Source: a bacterium
Lineage (GTDB): Bacteria > Actinomycetota > Acidimicrobiia > Spongiisociales > UBA5794
Direction: 5' to 3'
DNA length: 64,000 nucleotides
NCBI GenBank assembly: GCA_024228555.1
Contig: JAAETI010000486.1
Coordinates: forward strand, 1 to 64,000
Under the pieces are notes generated by a model, which was given only the letters and a program-made list of their open reading frames with translations, searched no databases and was not told the origin of the DNA. The stretch's first letter is position 1; each line of letters opens with the position of its first letter. This document shows positions 57,901 to 64,000 of this stretch, in pieces. Made by a program: the position numbers and the translations under genes.

Positions 57901-59918
57901 TAGCCACTATCGGTCTGCTGGGCGTTCTGCTGGCAACAGCCTCTTCTGCGACCCTCATTGTGCGGGCGTGGACCGCGGCGCGGAGCCCGGAGGCAGACCC
58001 ACGATCGATAGCGACCCCTGTTACGACAATGCTCGCCGGTTCCGTCGTTGCGTTTCTCGCGCTCGAGGCGGGCATTCTCGCTCACGACTTCTCGCTGCAA
58101 TACGTCGCCGCCAATTCCAGCTCGACAACACCATTCCTATTCCTGCTGGCGGGAGCCTGGGCAGCCCTCGAAGGAAGCATTGTCCTGTGGGGCCTCATCC
58201 TTGCGGTCTTCGCCTATCTCGTAGCGCGGACTGTGAAGATGGGCGATCGGCTGGGTTTGACAGCGCTGGCCGTGATCGGTGTCGTCGCCCTCTTTTGGTT
58301 CGGGCTCATGGCGACGGTTTCGAACCCGTTCCGGGTGTGCACGGAGTTGATTGTGGGATCGTGTGCAGCTTCCAGCTGGCTTCCCTTCGTCAGTTCGGTG
58401 GCGCCGGCCGACGGGATCGGAGCCAACCCGCTGCTCCAGAATCACATTCTCATGGCGATTCATCCGCCGATGCTCTACGTTGGCTATGTCGGGTTCACCG
58501 CCCCGTTTGCCTTTGCGATTGCCGCGATGATCCGCGGCGACCAGGGCAGCGTGTGGCTGGAACGAACCCACCGCTGGTCGGTTATCGCATGGGCGTTCCT
58601 CGGCCTTGGCATGTTGCTTGGCGCTTGGTGGTCATACGAGGTGCTCGGCTGGGGCGGCTATTGGGCATGGGATCCGGTGGAGAACGCGGCGCTGCTGCCG
58701 TGGTTGGCCGCGACGGCGTTTATTCATTCAGCTGTAGTGCAGCGTCGGCGCGGCATGCTCCAGGCGTGGAACCTCGTGCTGGTAATCGCCACCTTCTCGC
58801 TCACGATTCTGGGTACCTTCCTCACCCGCTCTGGCACGATCATCTCGGTGCACTCGTTCACCCAGTCCGGCGTGGGTCCGCTCCTGCTGGCCTTCCTCAT
58901 CGTCGTGGTGATTGGATCGCTTGCGTTGTTCGCCTGGCGCTCGCATCTGTTCGGCTCTGCCCCGCGGCTCGATTCGTTGGCGAGCCGGGAAGGTGTCTTC
59001 CTCTTCAACAATCTCATCCTCACCGTTTTCGCATTGGCGGTGCTGATGGGCACGCTCTATCCGATCGCTCTGGAGGCAATGGGTCGAGCCAGGGTGTCAG
59101 TCGGTACCCCCTACTTCAATCGGGTAACCATCCCAGTGGCGTTCATGTTGCTGCTGGCGATGGGAATCGGACCTGTGACTCCATACCGGTACGCTCGCCC
59201 GGCCGTGGTCTGGGAACGGATCGCGGCCCCCCTGCTGGCCGGTTTGGTTGCGGGTGCGGTGGCGGTGACCGCAGGCATCGAGTCAATCCCGGTTGTGGTG
59301 ATCGTCGCTCTTGGCGTATTTGTGATCGCGACCGTCATCAAGGAGTTTGCCAAGCAGGTTGGCAAACTCGCCGGGAGCAAGATCGCCGCAGCAGGTCGGG
59401 TACTACGCAGGGATCCTGGGTATTGGGGAGGTCAGATCGCACACATCGGCGTTGCTTTCCTCGCCGTCGGTATTGCGGCATCCAGCGGTTTGGCTTCACG
59501 TGATCAGATACGAGTCAGCGTCGGCGAAGCCATTGAGGTCGACGACTACTGCATCGTCTATGAAGAGGCCACCAGCCGCACCGAGCCAAATCGGTTGGTG
59601 ACCGGCGCCCGTCTTGATCTGCGAGATGCGGATTGCACCGGCCATATTGCGACCCTGCAGCCGGTCTTCAATCAGTATGCCCGACCCCCTGCAGTCCCCA
59701 CTCCCGCCGTCCATACGGGGTTCATCGAAGATGTCTTTGTCGGTCTTGCCACCGTACCCGGTGACGATGTTGTGCTCGATGTGCTTGTTTTCCCGCTGAT
59801 GTGGACGCTGTGGACCGGCGGCCTCATCTCGGTGGCCGGTGGCATGTGGGCAGTATTCGCCAAGAAACCGAAGCGCAAGCCTGTGGTGCCCGAACCCACG
59901 GGAGCGGCCAGTGTCTGA
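57897..59918 (+). CDS. ccmF: cytochrome c-heme lyase subunit CcmF
   Basis: 673 aa, GTG start, about 14-15 membrane helices. The WWD motif is WGGYWAWDPVENAALLPWLA, and heme-ligand His residues appear in NHILMAIHPPMLYVGYVGFT and TRSGTIISVHSFTQSGVGPL. It catalyses the final heme-apocytochrome attachment together with CcmH. It overlaps ccmH by 8 nt. Confidence 0.95.
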   Translation: MIATIGLLGVLLATASSATLIVRAWTAARSPEADPRSIATPVTTMLAGSVVAFLALEAGILAHDFSLQYVAANSSSTTPFLFLLAGAWAALEGSIVLWGLILAVFAYLVARTVKMGDRLGLTALAVIGVVALFWFGLMATVSNPFRVCTELIVGSCAASSWLPFVSSVAPADGIGANPLLQNHILMAIHPPMLYVGYVGFTAPFAFAIAAMIRGDQGSVWLERTHRWSVIAWAFLGLGMLLGAWWSYEVLGWGGYWAWDPVENAALLPWLAATAFIHSAVVQRRRGMLQAWNLVLVIATFSLTILGTFLTRSGTIISVHSFTQSGVGPLLLAFLIVVVIGSLALFAWRSHLFGSAPRLDSLASREGVFLFNNLILTVFALAVLMGTLYPIALEAMGRARVSVGTPYFNRVTIPVAFMLLLAMGIGPVTPYRYARPAVVWERIAAPLLAGLVAGAVAVTAGIESIPVVVIVALGVFVIATVIKEFAKQVGKLAGSKIAAAGRVLRRDPGYWGGQIAHIGVAFLAVGIAASSGLASRDQIRVSVGEAIEVDDYCIVYEEATSRTEPNRLVTGARLDLRDADCTGHIATLQPVFNQYARPPAVPTPAVHTGFIEDVFVGLATVPGDDVVLDVLVFPLMWTLWTGGLISVAGGMWAVFAKKPKRKPVVPEPTGAASV

Positions 59919-60300
59919 TCGAATGCGGCAGGCCGCCGGATGGGCTGTTGCCCTTATCGCTGTGAGTGTGATCGTTGCCGGGTTGCTCCCGACAACGGCT
60001 GAGGCTGATCCGGACCTGAGAGAGCACCAACTCGCCCAACGCATCGCATGCCCCTGGTGTCACGGCCAATCTCTCGCGGAGTCCGACTCTGTGGTCGCCC
60101 AGGATCTTGTTGTGATCCTTCGGGAGAAGATCGACGAGGGGTGGACTGACGACGAGATCTATGACTTCTTTGCGTCCGGCTATGGCGATCACGTTCTGCT
60201 CGATCCACCGCTCACCGGGTGGGGGATTGCGCTGTGGTCACTGCCCGCGGTGGCCTTGGCCGCCGGTGGGTGGATCATCTGGAAACGAGTCTCGATATGA
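59911..60300 (+). CDS. ccmH: CcmH-family thiol protein (CxxCH variant)
   Basis: 129 aa, GTG start. A signal-anchor (WAVALIAVSVIVAGLL), the redox motif IACPWCHGQSLAESDS (family LRCPxCQxxS), a helical domain, and a C-terminal membrane helix (GIALWSLPAVALAAGGWIIW). It reduces apocytochrome thiols and presents them to CcmF. The usual Gln after the second Cys is His, giving a CxxCH string. Confidence 0.92.
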   Translation: MSDRMRQAAGWAVALIAVSVIVAGLLPTTAEADPDLREHQLAQRIACPWCHGQSLAESDSVVAQDLVVILREKIDEGWTDDEIYDFFASGYGDHVLLDPPLTGWGIALWSLPAVALAAGGWIIWKRVSI

Positions 60301-61076
60301 CACTCGAAACCAGCCGCATCCGAGAGCGGATCGCCCAGACGGAACGTGACCTTGCTGAGATCGATGAGCAAGTCCTTGCCGGAGAGATTCAGTCAGACAC
60401 GGCAGCACGACTTCGGGAGCGATACGAGGCAGAACGTGAATCGCTGCGCCAGCAGCTGGATCGTCCAGCCGCAACTGTAGAAAACGCACCAGCGGCGGAG
60501 AGCCTGATCACCCGTCGCCGACTTGTGGGAGCAGCGCTGCTGATCGCTGCGGCCGCGGTCCTTGCCGTCGGCGTGGTCAACGCGGTCGGCAATGGGGAAC
60601 CAGCGGCGGAGGGTGTTGCATCGGACATCGTCGACGGTGGCGGGGTGAATCTCGATGACATCAGCAATGAGCAGATGGAGGCGGTTGTTGCCGAGAATCC
60701 CGACATCGCACCGATGCGGCTGGCATTGGCCGATCGATATTTCGCCGAGGGTGACTTCTCCAATGCTCTCAACCACTACATGTACGTCCTCGACACCCTC
60801 GACGTGCAAGACCCGTCTGCTCTCGCCAATGTTGGCTGGATGACATATCTGTCCAACGTGCCTGATGTCGCGGCCTCGTTCGTCGAGCAGAGCCTGGAGA
60901 TCCAGCCCGATGGCGGCATTGCCTTTTGGTATATCGCCAACATCAGGTTCTACGGTTTGGGCGATGCCGCAGGAGCACACGACCCGCTGCAACAGTTGCT
61001 TGCCTATGACAACCTTCCCGACGAGATACGAGGCCAGGCAGAGCTGCTGCTTGCCGAGGTCGAGGCGGCCAAATGA
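60297..61076 (+). CDS. ccmI: CcmI-like TPR protein
   Basis: 259 aa. N-terminal coiled region (RIRERIAQTERDLAEIDEQV), a membrane helix (about 75-95, LVGAALLIAAAAVLAVGVVN) and TPR-like repeats (MRLALADRYFAEGDFSNALN, ALANVGWMTYLSNVPDVAAS). Position after ccmH and the layout fit CcmI, the apocytochrome chaperone. Sequence divergence leaves some doubt. ATGA overlaps on both sides. Confidence 0.8.
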   Translation: MTLETSRIRERIAQTERDLAEIDEQVLAGEIQSDTAARLRERYEAERESLRQQLDRPAATVENAPAAESLITRRRLVGAALLIAAAAVLAVGVVNAVGNGEPAAEGVASDIVDGGGVNLDDISNEQMEAVVAENPDIAPMRLALADRYFAEGDFSNALNHYMYVLDTLDVQDPSALANVGWMTYLSNVPDVAASFVEQSLEIQPDGGIAFWYIANIRFYGLGDAAGAHDPLQQLLAYDNLPDEIRGQAELLLAEVEAAK

Positions 61077-61678
61077 CGGATTCGCCAACCCGCAGCTCCG
61101 GTCTGATGTTTTGGCTGGTGGTGGCGGCCGGAATCGCGGTGATGGTCTTTGGGATCATCTTTGTCGGACGTTTTGATGCCGACATCACCCTCACCCCATC
61201 ACCGTTGATCGACGAGCCTGCTCCGGACGTTGCGATCCGCTATCTCGACTCGGCCGACGAGTTTCGGCTGAGCGACTACGAAGGGCAGATCGTTGTCATC
61301 AATTTCTGGGCCTCGTGGTGTCTCAACTGTCGAACTGAGCACGATGCCCTCAATGAGGCTGCGTCTGTCTACGACGATCTCGGGGTCAGCTTCATCGGTG
61401 TTGCCTACCAAGACAGGGAGAGTGCCAGCAAGGCATTCCTCGAGGAGCTCGGCCGTGGCGATCCGTACACATACGGCATCGACGACGATTCGCGGGTTGC
61501 GGTTGAGTTCGGGATCCTCGGTCTCCCCGAGACGTTCTTCATCGACAGGGATGGAACCATCCGCGCCAAGGTGAGCGGGCCCGTGAGCGGGGCTCTGCTC
61601 TCACAGACAATCGAGGCCATTGCACTCGGCGAGGTCGTCGATCCCCAGACCACGACCGACGACGTGGAAAACCACTAG
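61073..61678 (+). CDS. ccmG: thiol:disulfide thioredoxin-like protein (CcmG/DsbE)
   Basis: 201 aa. N-terminal membrane anchor (FWLVVAAGIAVMVFGIIFVG), thioredoxin fold with VVINFWASWCLNCRTEHDAL and the cis-Pro loop GLPETFFIDRDG. It keeps CcmH/apocytochrome thiols reduced outside the membrane. Last gene of the ccm chain; the ATG overlaps the ccmI stop. Confidence 0.92.
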   Translation: MTDSPTRSSGLMFWLVVAAGIAVMVFGIIFVGRFDADITLTPSPLIDEPAPDVAIRYLDSADEFRLSDYEGQIVVINFWASWCLNCRTEHDALNEAASVYDDLGVSFIGVAYQDRESASKAFLEELGRGDPYTYGIDDDSRVAVEFGILGLPETFFIDRDGTIRAKVSGPVSGALLSQTIEAIALGEVVDPQTTTDDVENH

Positions 61679-61794
61679 ACCCGACTCGGTTACCTGCTGT
61701 ACGAAGCTGGCTCTCTTGGGGAACCCTCCCAGCAGCTCGCGGCGTCCAATCGGCATCACACGGCGCAAGCCGTGCGATCACATTGGAGGCAACA

Positions 61795-63417
61795 ATGAAG
61801 AAACGCAACAAGACCGCCATAGCTCTAGTAGCTATGGCTTTGCTCGTTTCCGCTTGTGGGGGAGACGACGATTCATCCGATACCACCTCAGGGAGGATCG
61901 ATCGACCGGCAACGACCGCCGCGGCAACTGAGACTACGGAGGCATCTGCCGAGACAACAGCAGCGCCGAGCGTGATCGCCGGCGGCGATTCCTCCCGGCT
62001 CACCGAGACGACTGGGACAGCACCTAGGGAACCGGAGGTCGAAGAGCCTCGGGACACAGAATTTGACGACTACGGGATGAACCCGTTTGAGGATCCGATT
62101 GATGAACCCCTGTCAACCTTTGCGGTGGACGTCGACACCGGCGCCTACACGTTGATGCGGGCGTGGGTCAACGATGGCTATCTCCCTGATCCGGAGTCGG
62201 TTCGCGTTGAGGAGTATGTGAACTATTTCGAGGGTGGCTACGCCGCTCCCGAGGACTCGACGTTCGCCGTCTACGCAGATGGCGGACCGGCCCCGTTCTG
62301 GGACTCCCGCAACGACATCCTGCGGATTGGGATTCAGGCTCGCGAGGTCGCCAACCGGCAGCGCCAGGACGTCAACCTGACCCTGGTTGTCGACGTGTCC
62401 GGCTCGATGAGTGACCAAGGCAAGCTGCGGATGGTCAAGGACTCGCTAGAGATACTCATCGACGAACTCGACCGTTTCGACACGGTCGCCATCGTCTCGT
62501 ACAACACCAACGCTGACTTGGTCCTGCGACCGACTTCGGTGAGCGAGCGTGATGAGATCATTGATGCGATCGCAAGCCTTGATGCCGGAGGTAGCACCAA
62601 TGCGGAGGCCGGGTTGATCCTCGGATACGACGTGGCTGATGATTCGTTCCAGCGGGATGCGGTCAATCGGGTCATGCTCTTGTCGGATGGTGTTGCGAAC
62701 GTCGGCAACACGGGTCCGGGTTCGATTCTCGAACAGATCGGGGAGCAGAGCCGTCGCGGTATTGATCTGGTCACCGTTGGTGTCGGGATCTCCACCTACA
62801 ACGATGTTCTGCTCGAACAGCTGGCCGACCAAGGTGACGGTTGGTATGCCTACGTCGACACGGTTGACGAAGCAGAACGGCTCTTCCAGGAGCAGCTGAC
62901 CACCAGCTTCGAGACCGTGGCTCGTGATGCCAAGGTCCAGGTCGAGTTCGATCCCGAGTATGTCGATGAGTACCGGCTGATTGGCTTCGAGAATCGTGAC
63001 ATTGCAGACAACGATTTCCGCGATGACAGTGTCGACGCCGGTGACCTAAATGCAGGGCACTCGGTTACAGCCCTATACGAGGTGTCGCTAACTAGGGACG
63101 CCTACCGGGTTGACGATTCGTTTGCGACGGTGCGGCTGCGCTGGACCGATGCCGAGTCGGGTAGGGCCGAGGAAATTGAGGGCACCGTTGGTACCGGACT
63201 CCTGTCCGATAGCTTTGCGGACACCAGCCCAGAGTTCCAGCTGGTCTCTTCCGTCGCTGCCTATGCGGAGGTCTTGCGAGACAGCCGTTGGGTGCGTGGC
63301 TTGGATCTCGACGAGGTGCTCGACGAGGTTGAGCAGCTGCCGTGGAGAGATATCGAAGACGACGCCGCAGAAGAGTTCGCTGACCTGCTCGAGCAAGCAG
63401 TACGACTCGACCGGTAG
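61795..63417 (+). CDS. von Willebrand factor A lipoprotein (YfbK-like)
   Basis: 540 aa from ATG 61795 (GGAGG upstream). A signal peptide with lipobox VSACGGDD, a Thr/Ser linker, then a VWA-N segment (STFAVDVDTGAYTLMRAWVN), the VWA domain with MIDAS VVDVSGSMSDQGKLRMVKDS and LSDGVANVGNTGPG, and a C-terminal DUF3520-like region (VRLRWTDAESG). Such proteins are surface-exposed, metal-dependent binding proteins of unknown ligand. The 116-nt gap upstream has a small hairpin (CACGGC/GCCGTG, 61759-61774) and no gene. Confidence 0.9.
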   Translation: MKKRNKTAIALVAMALLVSACGGDDDSSDTTSGRIDRPATTAAATETTEASAETTAAPSVIAGGDSSRLTETTGTAPREPEVEEPRDTEFDDYGMNPFEDPIDEPLSTFAVDVDTGAYTLMRAWVNDGYLPDPESVRVEEYVNYFEGGYAAPEDSTFAVYADGGPAPFWDSRNDILRIGIQAREVANRQRQDVNLTLVVDVSGSMSDQGKLRMVKDSLEILIDELDRFDTVAIVSYNTNADLVLRPTSVSERDEIIDAIASLDAGGSTNAEAGLILGYDVADDSFQRDAVNRVMLLSDGVANVGNTGPGSILEQIGEQSRRGIDLVTVGVGISTYNDVLLEQLADQGDGWYAYVDTVDEAERLFQEQLTTSFETVARDAKVQVEFDPEYVDEYRLIGFENRDIADNDFRDDSVDAGDLNAGHSVTALYEVSLTRDAYRVDDSFATVRLRWTDAESGRAEEIEGTVGTGLLSDSFADTSPEFQLVSSVAAYAEVLRDSRWVRGLDLDEVLDEVEQLPWRDIEDDAAEEFADLLEQAVRLDR

Positions 63418-63433
63418 GAAGCAACCATGAGCA

Positions 63434-63470
63434 GTCTGGCGTCTACCGCATCATGCGGTGGACGCCAGAC
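63434..63470. terminator. 18-bp-stem bidirectional terminator candidate
   Basis: GTCTGGCGTCTACCGCAT pairs with ATGCGGTGGACGCCAGAC (one G-T pair) around a single central base. It lies between the convergent VWA lipoprotein gene (ends 63417) and the DUF2277 gene (ends 63474). T-tracts are absent. Confidence 0.65.
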
Positions 63471-63473
63471 GCG

Positions 63474-63686
63474 TTAACTCCGTACGCCGCGGATGACGAG
63501 ATCATCCAGCAGGCTCTGCGACGAGGCTGTGATCTCGGCGACCGCACGGTTGAACACCTCGGTGTTGTGGCTTGCGGGCTGGCGAAAGCCACTGATCTTG
63601 CGAACAAACTGCACGGCGGCGGCTTCGATTTCGTCTGGTGTGGCGGGGACAGTGCCCGCACGCAAACGCTTGATGGATCTACACAT
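63474..63686 (-). CDS. DUF2277 family protein
   Basis: 70 aa. It matches the DUF2277 layout: MCRSIKRLR at the start, PATPDEIEAAAVQFVRKISG and FNRAVAEITASSQSLLDDL. Function of the family is unknown. It is divergent from the methyltransferase gene, 13 bp between starts. Confidence 0.88.
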   Translation of the reverse strand: MCRSIKRLRAGTVPATPDEIEAAAVQFVRKISGFRQPASHNTEVFNRAVAEITASSQSLLDDLVIRGVRS

Positions 63687-63699
63687 AGACTGACCCTAC

Positions 63700-64000
63700 A
63701 TGTCACAAACCGAACGCGAACACTGGAATACCCGCTACTCCACCGAGGGCGCCCGCAGCACTGAACCTGCTCTCTTCCTCGTTGAGATTGCCGATCGGAT
63801 TCCGGATCGATCCCGAATCCTCGATGTCGGTGGCGGGAGCGGGAGGAACGCGATCTGGCTGGCCCGGCGTGGCCACGCAGTCACCATCGCCGATATCTCG
63901 GAGTCCGGCTTGCAGCTGGCCAGGACTGCCGCGGCGGAAGCCAAGGTTGGGGTGGCCACGATCGCGATGGACTTTGACGAGGACCCCATCCCGGCCGGCC
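63700..64000 (+). CDS. class I SAM-dependent methyltransferase (partial, TehB-like)
   Basis: The first 100 codons are present; the gene runs past the window end. After EREHWNTRYSTEGARSTEPA comes motif I ILDVGGGSGRNAIWLARRGH and the post-I region VTIADISESGLQLAR. The pattern resembles TehB/Methyltransf_25 enzymes. The substrate cannot be predicted. Confidence 0.85.
   Translation, partial: MSQTEREHWNTRYSTEGARSTEPALFLVEIADRIPDRSRILDVGGGSGRNAIWLARRGHAVTIADISESGLQLARTAAAEAKVGVATIAMDFDEDPIPAG

Noticed and set aside
61679-61794. Cyclic-di-GMP (GEMM) riboswitch upstream of the VWA lipoprotein
   Set aside because: A GCAA-capped hairpin is present, but the conserved GEMM core elements are not seen.
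1-64000. tRNA, rRNA, insertion sequence or prophage features
   Set aside because: Intergenic gaps are short and I found no tRNA cloverleaf, rRNA core sequence, transposase, integrase or att-like duplication on reading.

Overview
The window looks like chromosomal DNA of a high-GC, Gram-positive-type bacterium, most probably an uncultured actinobacterium (Acidimicrobiia-like). This is an inference from an MprAB-like two-component pair, lipoproteins carrying CMR-x-(N/G)-G repeats, a MacB-type exporter with a peptidoglycan-binding adaptor, a form II 'CO dehydrogenase-like' cluster, and frequent leaderless promoters (TANNNT 6-8 nt before the start codon). Genes are packed tightly, many with 4-nt ATGA/GTGA overlaps. 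I saw no rRNA, tRNA, CRISPR array, transposase or phage gene.

Layout. 1-213: a 59-bp tandem array with a hairpin core. 0.2-5 kb: a GntR regulator fused to a sugar-binding-protein domain, divergent from two coupled glycosyltransferase-like genes. 5-10 kb (minus): LOG-family protein, zinc-ribbon membrane protein, mannose-1-phosphate guanylyltransferase and a CLC chloride transporter/channel. 10-15 kb: exonuclease VII (xseA, xseB) with a coupled 16-residue-repeat membrane protein, malic enzyme and a HAD 5'-nucleotidase. 15.3-22.9 kb: coxG, coxS-L-M, a MoxR ATPase, a CoxE vWA protein and a split XdhC, together making and assembling a form II molybdenum hydroxylase. 23-24 kb: membrane protein plus winged-helix regulator behind a palindromic operator. 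24-25.8 kb (minus): pseudouridine catabolism (psuG plus PfkB kinase). 25.8-30.7 kb: two paralogous Cys-repeat lipoproteins, a peptidoglycan-binding adaptor, and an ABC ATPase and permease, one candidate export system.

30.7-40.5 kb is mixed: small proteins, a NYN/OST-HTH protein, an orphan terminator that may end a small RNA, a DsbA-family remnant, GT2 and acetyltransferase genes, zwf preceded by a collapsed 6-phosphogluconate dehydrogenase remnant, and an APC permease with USP domains. 40.6-55 kb: small zinc protein, MprAB-like pair, DinG helicase, glycerate kinase, YceH, Nudix, a frameshifted histidine kinase, a nitroreductase, a second paralogous kinase and the TldD/PmbA pair. 55-61.7 kb: a complete System I cytochrome c maturation operon (ccmA-B-C-D-E-F-H-I-G), translationally chained end to end, with a divergent His-tailed thioredoxin. 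The end holds a vWA lipoprotein, a DUF2277 gene and a methyltransferase cut by the window edge.

No single unmistakably new system stands out. The best candidates for something undescribed are the GntR-SBP/glycosyltransferase unit, the Cys-repeat lipoprotein/ABC export unit, and the orphan terminator with a 15-codon reading frame near 32.0 kb.
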